Below, one piece after another: positions 1 to 12,600 of a DNA stretch of 64,000 nt. Every line of letters begins with the position of its first letter. The first letter of the stretch is position 1. The notes under the pieces were generated by a model, which was not told the DNA's origin, made no database searches, and was given only the letters and a program-made list of their open reading frames with translations. The position numbers and the translations under genes are program-made. The stretch is from the NCBI GenBank assembly GCA_034440575.1, contig JAOTOL010001088.1:148501-212500 (forward strand). The letters are read 5' to 3'. The DNA is from Imbricaverruca yamaguchii (taxonomy: Eukaryota > Arthropoda > Thecostraca > Neoverrucidae).

Positions 1-107
1 ATACTACATAGAGTGGGGAAATAAGCGCAAATTGTGGGAACAGGGGCAGGGCTAGCAATTTGCATGGCCAACTATGCCCTCTGTCGGCCTGAGATCCGTC
101 GTCAGCT

Positions 108-182
108 GTTTGTTTATTGGGTGGTTCACGACGCACTTTATGCACATTCACAGCTAATGGCGCCGCCCACACCGTTTTCCCT
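108..182 (-). repeat. SINE 3' fragment (copy 1)
   Basis: Read on the minus strand, this matches the 3' part of the copy at 18677-18859: GTGTGGGCGGCGCCATTAGC, then GTGCGTCGTGAACCACC and an AATAAACAAA tail. No tRNA-like head is seen here, so it is 5'-truncated or too diverged to recognise. Confidence 0.6.
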
Positions 183-1879
183 CCTGTCTCAGGGGCATCC
201 TTTGATAACCCAGAACTTTCCCGGAAAAACGCAGGCCCATTTTCAGTCGCTTCCCTCTCCATCCCATCAGGCCAGGCACCCTGCAGTCGGCCCAGGTAGA
301 GGCCCTTCATGTTGCTGTGCGCTCTCTTAGTTAGCCCTGGTGCTCTTCCAACGATCCGGGGCCCTTCGTCATTCTAGAAGCCCTCCGCCTTAGCCCAGCC
401 AATGGCCTCTCACCATCTTACCGAGAGCAGTCTTCATTGACTTGGGATTCTTTTCATTGCCTCGAGACCCCTTCATTCAGCCCGGACCCCTTTCGTCGGT
501 CCGGGGGCCCTTCACGTCCACCACAAGGTGGCCATCTGGGGGCCTCTTCCTTCCTCCAGGGAGGGGAGGGCTGCCCCTTCGCCCCCAATGGCTACGCCAT
601 TGTCCCCATGGAAAGAGGCCCGCCCCTTATCAGACCTTGTGAATGTTGAGAGCAGATGGACTGGCTGAGGTGCGAACACACGTCTCGTCTACTCCAACAA
701 GCGCGCCAGGTTTTCAACGTCATATGTTGAAACAGAAGAAGCTTTCACAGGAGATAACACGAAATATAGTGAAACAATAAGTCCGGCCCAAATATTTTCC
801 ACAAACTTTGAATATCCAGGTCAACATGGCTTGATATATAGAAAGTAACTGAAAACGTAATTTAGTAGCACTGGTAATTACTGAGAATCAGCGGCTATGG
901 GCCGTTAACACTGCGAAATCTTTTGCGACAGACACATCAGGGGCTTGAGTGTTGGTGTAGCTGATTCGGGGGGGGGGCACGTAGTTATGAAAGCGAGGGG
1001 CACACACGAGGGGACCGCCAGGGCGCGTATGTCGGACCGCCGACAGGGCGATGTCGGACATCAAATTTGGTGGTTATGAACCACGTCAATGTAGAACACA
1101 CGAGTCACAAGTTAAGTTGATGCAAGGGGAATTGATCGTATAGTAGATATTCAAACACTTTTTCTAGTTCACACTGACCACCTGTCATGTTGTCCAATGC
1201 CGATGACCTCCAAATTCTTTGGCGAGTATGCCCCTCCCCTTCTTAGCCGAACACAGCGAGACGTCTTGGCTTGGTGGCGACGCCTCCACGGCGGGAACTA
1301 CAAACATCCCACGCATCTTCACACCGCTCCTCTAGAGCCGCACACATCGACTGCGTGCCGTGTTCAGTGCACACCGAGCCATCTGCAGCCAGCAGACGAC
1401 TGGGTCAAATCACTAGTCAACGCTCCGAAACGATTTGTCAGAGACTCACAGCGGCCACAGGCAGCCACACACCGTGGCGCGATACCTCATTGGGATATAT
1501 TTAACAAATCACACAGCAGTGGGCGCGTCGGACGGCGGCCGGCCGAAGCCCGGCCTCGGCCCTCTCCGACGCCCAAAGATTACGTAACAACTGAGATTCG
1601 CCGCGCGCCGGCAATAGCCTCGTCAAGCCGAACAACCGGCGGCACGCGCAATACGCGCGCGTGCGTACACGCGGAGATGGCCGGCGTACGCTGAAGAGGC
1701 GAGGTAGCGCGACGCCGGCCCGCCGCCAGCGGCTCCACGGTCTACACTTCCGGCGGACGCGCGGCATCCTGGTGCGGTCGGACTAACCCAGTTAAACCAG
1801 CGCGGGGAGGAACTGTAAGCTCAACACAATCGATCTGGCTGTGAGCGCGGGCGGCGCAAACGCGAACTGGACAGTGGCG
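183..1879. other. No gene recognised; GC-rich from about 1500
   Basis: Pyrimidine-rich stretches (cctttcgtcggtccgggggc) occur at 340-620. Sequence from 660 to 1500 is ordinary, with a G run at 970. CpG-rich sequence follows from 1500 to 1790. The open frames on both strands at 1197-1767 overlap one another and have no recognisable domain, so they were not called. Confidence 0.4.
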
Positions 1880-2215
1880 CGGGCCGCCGACCCGGACCAC
1901 GCGGTCTGGACTGGACCCGGGTCAGACCCGGACTACACGGTCCCGACCGGACCCGGGTCAGACGCAGACCGGACCGGACCAGGGCCAGACACGGCCCGGA
2001 CCGGACACACGGCCACACGGCCTGGCCCGGACCCGGATCAGACCCGAATCACACGGTCTCGACCGGACCCGGGTCAGACGCGGACCGGACCAGACCGGAC
2101 CAGGGTCAGACACGGCCACACGGCCACACGGCCCGGACTCGGGTCAGACCCGGACCCGGATCAGACCCGAACCACACGGTCCCGACCGGACCCGGGTCGT
2201 CCGTCCACGCGGCCG
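1880..2215. repeat. Degenerate GGACCCGGGTCAGAC minisatellite
   Basis: Irregular tandem copies of a CCGGACCCGGGTCAGACCCG-like core, including the palindrome ACCCGGGT several times. The array lies downstream of the ASB-type gene. Confidence 0.8.
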
Positions 2216-2754
2216 CCCGCTCCAACACCCGAGCAACAAAGCTCATACAATAAAAAGCCTCTTAATCAAATACTGATTAGTTGAAGGTGTACGCTCCAAA
2301 CGAAGCCACTACAATGCCCCACTGTGGCCAGCCGACAGCGTCGGCTGCAAACCGACTGGTCTGCCGGCCCGGATAGGGAACTGACCCCGACCCCCGTCTT
2401 CTGCCCCAGACGCCGAGCATGCGACTGTGCGATCCAACCACACGGCGGAACACAACCTGCCCGGGACACCGAGCGGCGACCACGCTGCCATCCGGATACG
2501 CCGGGGACCCCGCCGGTCCTTGCGCCCTCCCCTCTCTGGGAGACGATGCGCAGCGGTCGCCACCGTGTCGCCCCACGTACACCGTCGCGGCCGACAGCTT
2601 GCACAGACCGGCCGTGAACGCGTGTCAGGCCCGCACCGGTGCCAGGCGCGTCGACGCGGCCATCTCCCGCCGTCCGACGACCGCTCACCTGGCACACCGG
2701 AGCCGACACGCACACACCCACACACGGACGCACGGACACACGCGCGCGGCCGCA

Positions 2755-3649
2755 CTAGGACTCGAAGTTGAGGAGGTACTCCTTGAGCTGCGGCGGCAGC
2801 GGCAGTTTGTTGACGCTGGCGCCCGGTCGGCGCCGCAGCGCGCCGTATATCGTGACGCGACAGATCTGTTTGAGCGTCCGAGGGTTGGTCTGCAGCGCGC
2901 GCAGCACGCACGCCAGCTGCCACTTGATGGGCGCCAGCGTGGCCTGCGTGTGCAGCAGTCGCAGGCACGAGTACAACACGCTGTGCTCCATGCACAGGTA
3001 GAAGAGCCGGATGATGCGCTCGAACCGGCGCTCCGGGTCGAGCAGCAGCTCTTCGCGGCCGATCAGCCGCTGGATGTAGAAGTAGAGCACCTGGTGCGAC
3101 GACTTCTTCAGGAACACGGACGACTGCGAGTGGCAGATCTTGGGCTCGTTGCTGGTGCTGATGGCCACGTTGGGGTCGGCGCCGTGCTGCAGCAGGGTGA
3201 GCGCCAGGTCGCGCACCAGGGTGAGGTCGGTGGCGCTGCGCGCCGACGACACCATGTCCACCACGGACAGCAGGATGTGGTGCGACCGCTGGCTGAAGCG
3301 CACGTTCGGGTCGAGTCCGTACTGCAGCAGGATCACCAGCAGCTGCCGGATGAAGTCGAACGCCTGCGCCTTCTCCGCCTGCCGGCTGAGCGCTATGTTC
3401 TCCGACGCGGTGAACATGAGCACGTGCAGCGGCGTCAGGTTGCTGCGCGAGCTGCAGTTGGGGTTCGCGCCGTGTTTGCATAGGATGCGCACGCAGTTCA
3501 GATAGAAGATCTTCATGGTGTGGTTGAAGTGGTGCAGAGGGTCCTTGTTGATGAGCGGCACCAGGCAGACCATCAGCGGCACGGAGCCGTCCCGGCCCAC
3601 GATGTTGGGGTTGCCGCTGTTCTGCAGCAGCATATCCAACAGCTCGTAC
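2755..3649 (-). CDS. ASB-type gene exon 8 (terminal, SOCS box)
   Basis: The acceptor is CCCACCCAG/GTACGAG and the stop is TAG at the low-coordinate end. It encodes about 297 residues: ankyrin repeats (ELLDMLLQNSGNPNIVGRDG, VRILCKHGANPNCSSRSNLT, LLVILLQYGLDPNVRFSQRS, LLQHGADPNVAISTSNEP), a helical linker, and the C-terminal SOCS box. No AATAAA on this strand is evident in the first 2 kb downstream, so the 3' UTR end is not located. Confidence 0.92.
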
Positions 3650-6600
3650 CTGGGTGGGGACAGATGTCTCCGTCAGTACATGGCGTGAGCTGGCAGTAAT
3701 TACAATACCTCGTGCTTTTTCAAGTCCAGTACTGAGCGTCGCAATTATTAATTTAGGCATTGGTTAATCCAGACAGTGGAGTCATCATGTAATAACACCC
3801 AAAGGTGTAGGAACAAGACGAACCAGACGCAGCAAACGATATTAAGGGGATCATTCGCATTGCTTTCATAGTGGGTTATCATGAAGTTTGAACGCCGACA
3901 TATATTCGAGTCCGGATTTCTGAATGCAGGAATAGTGATTATTGGACAGATGGTGCATAATTTGACAGATTATTGAACAAAGAATGAATTAAAGCTTGTC
4001 GGTGTAGGCGAGTTGGTGTCGCCTTGCAGGGTTAGCCTAGGATTTCCTTTGTTTGCACGATAATTTGCTCTCAATTCCAACTTCTTCTCTCGTCCAACAA
4101 GTCCTCGAATTAAATAGCCGTTAATGACATTGAATCGATCGGGCTGATAATTAAACAATGCGTCGAACACATGATCAACAGATTTTCAACAGTTTCCGCA
4201 ATCACCAGCGAGGGAAACCGTCCACTGTCTTGCCGGTTCGGCCGCTGGACGTCTCCCCCCGACCTTGCCTTCCCACGACCCCAGGGCTACGTGCTACCGC
4301 GTCGACAGCTCATATCTGCCTGGCCGAGCCACGAGAAGGGACCAGTCGCTCATGGGGCGGGGGCCATCGGGCCAACGTCCTGGTGTGTCACTGGCCGGCA
4401 TCACCTATTGCACCACACCGTGAATGGAGTGGTCTTGTGCCCCACATTTACTGCATCGTACAACGGTGACATGACATAATAACTTCCCTGCCGACAGGTC
4501 GCAATCCCACGACACCTCATCCGCCGACGGGCCGTCGCCGCGCTGGCACCGGATCCGACTAAGCATAGCATTGGGCGACAGCCACACCCAGCGGCGCCGA
4601 ATGCCGATGTCAGCGCGCCAGCCGAATACCAGTCATCAATACCGGTCAACACAAATATAAATTCTGAGAAGATACATGTTCAATTGATGCCCTAGGAGTT
4701 AATGAGGCTTTCACAGATGGTGTGGACTGCTTATATGACCTTACTTAAGAGCGTGGTTAAAGTCGCGTCACAAGTTCTCTGTCATGGCGTGATGCTAGAA
4801 AACCGTAGGTCGCTTCTTGCCCTCGGTCCAACACTTCTAAGGACACCTTATACTGGTGCTAGAAGCAGTCCGCAACTTTAGTCCGAAACAAAGATAGCAC
4901 ACCGACAGTGCACCCATAAATATGGCTAACAATCCGCCCTCATCTGAATGTTGTTCAGCGCTACATCTGGCAGCTCCAGACTTAAACTACTTGTACAAGA
5001 CCTTACTTATCTACTATCCGTCGCCCCGTGACCTCATCAATGGTCAAAACACGTGCACCTTCTATCTACATTTTTAAAACACAAAACTGATAGACTCTGA
5101 AGAAGGAACAAGTTATTCTGCTGTCGTAGACAGGAATTCACCAGCAATTTTTTTCCCCCACCAATCTGAAGTAGAGGAATGCTGTCTGCGACTTTCTGTA
5201 CGAAATGTGGGGTAGTATATTGTGTATTGTGTGTGCTAATACGTACGCCTTACGTGCATTTGGTTCCTTCATTTCTGGTAAGATTTTACACCGCAACAGC
5301 AGACATCGAAACAAAAAAGCCCTGAACTTCACCGTCTGGCCTGGTCTCCGGTGAGCTATGACGTGACCAACCCATCTCCCCTCGTCACTCCGTGACCTCC
5401 CCACAGCCTGCTCTCTGGTGAGCTCTGACCCGACCAAACCGTCTCCCTCCCGTTACCCTGTGACCTCCCACAGCCTGCTCTCTGGTGAGCTCTGACCCGA
5501 CCAACCAGTCTCCCTCCCGTTACCCTGTGACCTCCCACAGCCTGCTCTCTGGTGAGCTCTGACCCGACCAACCAGTCTCCCTCCCGTTACCCTGTGACCT
5601 CCCACAGCCTGCTCTCTGGTGAGCTCCGACCCGACCAAACCGTCTCCCTCCCGTTACCCTGTGACCTCCCACAGCCTGCTCTCTGGTGAGCTCTGACCCG
5701 ACCAAACCGTCTCCCTCCCCCGTCCTTGACCCCCACAGCCTGCTCTCTGGTGAGCTCTGACCCGACCAAACCGTCTCCCTCCCGTTACCCTGTGACCTCC
5801 CACAGCCTGCTCTCTGGTGAGCTCTGACCCGACCAACCAGTCTCCCTCCCGTTACCCTGTGACCTCCCACAGCCTGCTCTCTGGTGAGCTCTGACCCGAC
5901 CAACCAGTCTCCCTCCCGTTACCCTGTGACCTCCCACAGCCTGCTCTCTGGTGAGCTCTGACCCGACCAAACCGTCTCCCTCCCGTTACCCTGTGACCTC
6001 CCACAGCCTGCTCTCTGGTGAGCTCTGACCCGACCAACCAGTCTCCCTCCCGTTACCCTGTGACCTCCCACAGCCTGCTCTCTGGTGAGCTCCGACCCGA
6101 CCAAACCGTCTCCCTCCCGTTACCCTGTGACCTCCCACAGCCTGCTCTTTGGTGAGCTCTGACCCGACCAACCTCTCCCTCCCGTTACCCTGTGACCTCC
6201 CACAGCCTGTCTGGTGAGCTCTGCCGACCAACCCGTCTCCCTCCCATTACCTCCCCAGCCTCTCTGGTGAGCTCTGACCTGACCAGTCCGTCCCTCCCAC
6301 AGCCTGCTTTATGGCGAGCACTGACCTGAACTCCCAGTCGCGCACGTGGCGCAGCACGCAGGCGAGCGCGCTGTTGCCCTGCTGGTTGATGCTGGGCGCC
6401 GCGCCGTTCTGCAGCAGGTACCGCACCAGGTGCAGCGTGTCCCACTTGGTCCAGGGCGGCGGCTCGTGGTCGTACCCGTACCTCCCCTCCTCCAGCGCGT
6501 ACCTGGTACACACAGACAACGTCAGACACAGCGCATCTGGAGAGCGCACAACGCACCTTGCAGCCGTTAGCTGGCACACCGATTGCTTGTGCAACTGGGA

Positions 6601-9600
6601 CGTTCTAGCTTCACGTCAGTTCATCGAATACTTGGAAGATTCGCCAGCGACGGCCGGACGGCGTGGGGGAAGCTTTGTCGGCACACCATGTGTCAGCAGT
6701 GGCACTGCAGGAACGCAACAGCGAACGCGTTCGAGAAGCGCGAGACTCTAGCATTCCGCAGAATATTATAAACTTGGGCGCTCGGAAGACGCACCTCGCA
6801 GTTACTCGGAGGAAGGAACGCATATTTTGCATGCAATATTCTGCGGGACAACAGACTATATACATGGCATGCCAGAAATTGTAATTGAGGATAATAAACA
6901 AATGGTGGACAATAAACAAATACATCTCAAAGATGGTGGTATAGGAGTACGGTTACGTTGGAAACATTGGTTGGGCACGGTCTTAGTTACTCAGATATGG
7001 CGAAAAAACCGTGATCTGTGATCGTCCCACTGCAGTAATGCGGCCACAAAATCGACGGGTGTTAATCGGTGCTTTTAGCGCACTGGCTGCACAAACAGCT
7101 AGTCATGCAATTATGTATGGAGCACGTACAAACAAGTCTAAAGTGGCAGAGTCGAGTTGTTACTACACAAATTATCAGATGTTCAGAACGTTCGGAAGCT
7201 CAAACATGCCAAAAGTGAAGTCGATGCATTAGCATATGATTTTGAGGCAAACATATTGAGAAGTCCTTCAAGGTCATACCATTCCACTCAATGTACCCCA
7301 TCTACTCAATGGATCAAAGCCCAAATGGATTGGTTGTTTGGCCGTGTATGAAGGGCTTCAAATGCCGTGACGCAAAGGCAAGCACCTCGTGACCAGTGAT
7401 AAATTATTTGTGAAATAGGGTGAACATAGCACTTTCTGACCACCCAATTGGCATCACTCTCCAAGAAGTATCGACATCCTGGACATGCCCAAAGACCGTG
7501 CTACTCCAACAATAGCCTAACTATGAGTTCATGTCATCTGAGCTATGACGAGATATTTACCGAGCTACCCAGCTCCGACCAGATCAGGGTGCGCGATCCC
7601 ACCCCTGACCGGATAAAAGGCTGGGACCCGGCCGCGCTACCGAAGCCCTGACCAGATCAGGGGGTACGATCCCACCCCTGACCGGATAAAAGGCTGGGAC
7701 CCGGCCGCGCTACCGAAGCCCTGACCAGATCAGGGGGCACGATCCCACCCCTGACCGGATAAAGGGCTGGGACCCGGCCGCGCTACCGAAGCCCTGACCA
7801 GATCAGGGTCCGCGATCCCAGCCCTGACCGGATAGAAGGCTGGGATCTGGCGTCGTTACTCGACCAAAAAAACAAGCCACGACCTGCTTGTTTGTTTACT
7901 TATTAGGGATCAGGGGTGTGTGTGGACTGTCAAGGTGGCTTTGCGTCCATCAGCTCTAACCTGACGTGTGCGCGCACACCATTCCAGCTCTGACCTGACT
8001 ATGAGCGCGTGCAGTGGAGTGTTGCCCAGCGAGTCCGGCTCGTTGATCAACTCCCGCAGGCCGTGGTCCAGCAGCAGCTTAGCTGTACACAGCGTATCGC
8101 TCACCGTCTTCTTACCCAGCAGGAACACCTGCAGACAGAGCGGCACGCGACGCTGTCAACAGCAACACCCGTCGGCGCACGGCAGCCACCACCAATCTTA
8201 CACTGCGAGTCAAACTGCGATGACGATGGCTGCTGAAGCAAAGTCTGTGGATAACACTGTCCCACCCAAAACTACCTAACAAATTGAAAATAATCAGATT
8301 TAGATTCGGGGAACGGTGATATACGCCACGGGTATCCGGATTTCGGCAGTGCGATTCGCAGTTGGACAAAGCTAGATAAGGCTCGACACCAGCTCCCCCA
8401 CCACCAGCGACACGCCTGCGCTTCACAGTTGGACAAGGCTCGACACCAGCTCCCCCACCACCAGCGACACGCATGCGCTTCGCAGTTGGACAATGCTCGA
8501 CACCAGCTCCCCCACCACCAGCGACACGCCTGCGCGGTGCCACCCGTTGCGCGATGCCGCTGCCGGCCACGGGCGACCACCTGCTCCTGACCAGGCGCGC
8601 CCACCACTAACCACGTGCAGCAGCGTCATCTGCTGGGTGGAGGTGCGCACGAGCGTGTCGGCGCCGCACGCGATCAGCCGCTCCAGGAACTGCACGTGGT
8701 GCAGCGCCGCCTGGTGGATCGGGTAGTACTCGTCGTAGCACTGGTTGATCTCGTCCGACCTGCCGAGCGAGTACGGTCAGTGGTCAGCGGTCAGAGGTCA
8801 GCGGTCGACAGTAGTCAGTAGTCGGCGGTCGGCAGTAGTCAGCAGTAGTCAGTAGTCGGCGGTCGACAGTAGTCAGCAGTCGGCAGTAGTCGGCGGTCGG
8901 CAGTAGTCGGCGGTCGGCAGTAGTCAGCAGTAGTCAGTAGTCGGCGGTCGGCAGTAGTCAGCAGTAGTCAGTAGTCGGCGGTCGGCAGTAGTCAGCAGTA
9001 GTCAGTAGTCGGCGGTCGGCAGTAGTCAGCAGTCGGCAGTAGTCAGCAGTAGTCAGTAGTCGGCGGTCGGCAGTAGTCAGCAGTAGTCAGTAGTCGGCGG
9101 TCGACAGTAGTCAGCAGTCGGCAGTAGTCGGCGGTCGGCAGTAGTCGGCGGTCGGCAGTAGTCAGCAGTAGTCAGTAGTCGGCGGTCGGCAGTAGTCAGC
9201 AGTAGTCAGCAGTAGTCAGCAGTAGTCAGCAGTAGTCAGTAGTCGGCGGTCGGCAGTAGTCAGCAGTAGTCAGTAGTCGGCGGTCGGCAGTAGTCAGCAG
9301 TAGTCAGTAGTCGGCGGTCGACAGTAGTCAGCAGTCGGCAGTAGTCGGCGGTCGGCAGTAGTCGGCGGTCGGCAGTAGTCAGCAGTAGTCAGTAGTCGGC
9401 GGTCGGCAGTAGTCAGCAGTAGTCAGTAGTCGGCGGTCGGCAGTAGTCGGCAGTAGTCAGTAGTCGGCGGTCGGCAGTAGTCAGCAGTCGGCAGTAGTCA
9501 GCAGTAGTCAGTAGTCGGCGGTCGGCAGTAGTCAGCAGTAGTCAGTAGTCGGCGGTCGACAGTAGTCAGCAGTAGTCAGTAGTCGGCGGTCGGCAGTAGT

Positions 9601-12600
9601 CAGCAGTAGTCAGTAGTCGGCGGTCGACAGTAGTCAGCAGTAGTCAGTAGTCGGCGGTCGGCAGTAGTCAGCAGTAGTCAGTAGTCGGCGGTCGGCAGTA
9701 GTCAGCAGTCGGCAGTAGTCGGCGGTCAGCAGTAGTCGGCGGTCGGCAGTAGTCAGCAGTCGGCAGTAGTCAGCAGTCGACAGTAGTCGGCGGTCGGCAG
9801 CAGTCAGCAGTAGTCAGTAGTCGGCGGTCGGCAGTAGTCAGCAGTAGTCAGTAGTCGGCGGTCGACAGTAGTCAGCGGTCGGCAGTAGTCAGCAGTCGGC
9901 AGTAGTCAGCAGTCGGCGGTCGGCAGTAGTCAGCAGTCGGCAGTAGTCGGCGGTTGACAGTAGTCAGCAGTAGTCAGTAGTCGGCGGTCGGCAGTAGTCA
10001 GCGGTCGGCAGTAGTCAGCAGTCGTAGTAGAGTAGTAGATGGCGGTGGCAGTAGTCAGCAGTAGTCAGTAGTCGGCGGTCGACAGTAGTCAGCAGTCGGC
10101 AGTAGTCAGCAGTCGGCAGTAGCCAGCAGTAGTCAGCAGTCGGCGGTCGGCAGTAGTCAGCAGTAGTCAGTAGTCGGCGGTCGACAGTAGTCAGCAGTAG
10201 TCAGTAGTCGGCGGTCGGCAGTAGTCAGCAGTAGTCAGTAGTCGGCGGTCGACAGTAGTCAGCAGTAGTCAGTAGTCGGCGGTCGGCAGTAGTCAGCAGT
10301 CGGCAGTAGTCGGCGGTCGGCAGTAGTCGGCGGTCGGCAGTAGTCAGCAGTCGGCAGTAGTCAGCAGTCGACAGTAGTCGGCGGTCGGCAGTAGTCAGCA
10401 GTAGTCAGTAGTCGGCGGTCGACAGTAGTCAGCAGTCGGCAGTAGTCAGCAGTCGGCAGTAGTCAGCAGTAGTCAGCAGTCGGCGGTCGGCAGTAGTCAG
10501 CAGTAGTCAGTAGTCGGCGGTCGGCAGTAGTCAGCAGTCGGCAGTAGTCAGCAGTCGGCAGTAGTCAGCGGTTGACAGTAGTCAGTAGTCGGCGGTCGGC
10601 AGTAGTCAGCAGTAGTCAGTAGTCGGCGGTCGACAGTAGTCAGCAGTAGGCAGTAGTCGGCGGTCGGCAGTAGTCAGCAGTAGTCAGTAGTCGGCAGTAG
10701 TCAGCAGTCGACAGTAGTCAGCAGTCGGCAGTAGTCGGCGGTCGGCAGTAGTCAGCAGTAGTCAGCAGTAGTCAGTAGTCGGCGGTCGGCAGTAGTCAGC
10801 AGTCGGCAGTAGTCGGCGGTCGGCAGTAGTCAGCAGTAGTCAGTAGTCGGCGGTCGACAGTAGTCAGCAGTAGTCAGTATTCGGCGGTCGGCAGTAGTCG
10901 GCAGTAGTCAGCAGTAGTCAGTAGTCGGCGGTCGGCAGTAGTCAGCAGTAGTCAGTATTCGGCGGTCGGCAGTAGTCGGCAGTAGTCAGCAGTAGTCAGT
11001 AGTCGGCGGTTGACAGTAGTCAGCAGTAGTCAGTAGTCGGCGGTCGGCAGTAGTCAGCAGTCGGCAGCAGTCGGCGGTCAGCAGTCGGCAGTAGTCAGCA
11101 GTCGGCAGTAGTCAGCGGTTGACAGTATTCAGTAGTCGGCGGTCGACAGTAGTCAGCAGTAGTCAGTAGTCGGCGGTCGGCAGTAGTCAGCAGTAGTCAG
11201 TAGTCGGCGGTCGGCAGTAGTCAGCAGTCAGCAGTAGTCAGCAGTAGTCAGTAGTCGGCGGTCGGCAGTAGTCAGCAGTAGTCAGTAGTCGGCGGTCGGC
11301 AGTAGTCAGCAGTAGTCAGTAGTCGGCGGTCGACAGTAGTCAGCAGTAGTCAGTAGTCGGCGGTCGGCAGTAGTCAGCGGTCGGCAGTAGTCAGCAGTAG
11401 TCAGTAGTCGGCGGTCGGCAGTAGTCAGCGGTCGGCAGTAGTCAGCAGTAGTCAGTAGTCAGCAGTCGGCAGTAGTCGGCGGTCGGCAGTAGTCAGCAGT
11501 AGTCAGTAGTCGGCGGTCGACAGTAGTCAGCAGTCGGCAGTAGTCGGCGGTCGGCAGCAGTCAGCGGTCGGCAGTAGTCGGCGGTCGGCAGTAGTCAGCA
11601 GTCGGCAGCAGTCAGCGGTTGACAGTAGTCAGTAGTCGGCGGTCGGCAGTAGTCAGCAGTAGTCAGTAGTCGGCGGTCGGCAGTAGTCAGCAGTAGTCAG
11701 TAGTCGGCGGTCGACAGTAGTCAGCAGTAGTCAGTAGTCGGCGGTCGGCAGCAGTCAGCGGTCGGCAGTAGTCGGCGGTCGGCAGTAGTCAGCAGTCGGC
11801 AGCAGTCAGCGGTTGACAGTAGTCAGTAGTCGGCGGTCGGCAGTAGTCAGCAGTAGTCAGCGGTCGGCAGTAGTCAGCGGTTGACAGTAGTCAGTAGTCA
11901 GCGGTCGGCAGTAGTCAGCGGTCGGCAGTAGTCAGCAGTTGGCAGTAGTCAGCAGTAGTCAGCAGTAGTCAGCGGTCGGCAGTAGTCAGCAGTAGTCAGT
12001 AGTCAGCAGTCGGCAGTAGTCGGCGGTTGACAGTAGTCAGCAGTCGGCAGCAGTCAGCGGTTGACAGTAGTCAGTAGTCGGCGGTCGGCAGTAGTCAGCA
12101 GTAGTCAGTAGTCGGCACTCGGACTCGACACAGTGACAGCCGGACGCTTACCGCTCTTCAGCCATGCTCGAGTTAAGCAGCAACTGTGCCGTACTCGGCA
12201 CTCTGCTGGAGGACCGCAGCGAGCCAGAGACACGCACCTCTCTGAGACCAGGTACTGCACGCAGTTCCAGGCGCCGCGCTCGCAGGCGATGTGAAGCAGA
12301 GGCCGCTTCTGTTGCCACGGCAGCCAGTGGTCCTCGCCCTGCTGGGTCAACAGCTCCAGAATCTCTACCTGCAGCAGCCGATGCAGGCGTCAGGTCGGAG
12401 CTGGCGCAAGCAAATCAAGTCGCGCACTGATCACGGCCTGGAGGTCGGGTCTTGTCCGCACTTCGTTATCCTATAATTCTTGAACTCATATGGAAACCAA
12501 CACCTTACAGCAGTTTCCTTTGACTCGAACGACTTCCTGAAATGATGTCCTTGAAATATGACTGCATCCAACTACATTAGCTTATCCAATTTTTGCAACA

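Noticed and set aside
2309..3760. 483-codon minus-strand frame and 354-codon plus-strand frame overlapping the terminal ASB exon
   Set aside because: They are other-frame shadows of a GC-rich exon; the ankyrin/SOCS frame is the coding one.
5138..6231. Repeated 60-130 codon minus-strand frames (MVGSELTREQAVG...)
   Set aside because: Repeat artefacts of the 67-bp intronic array.
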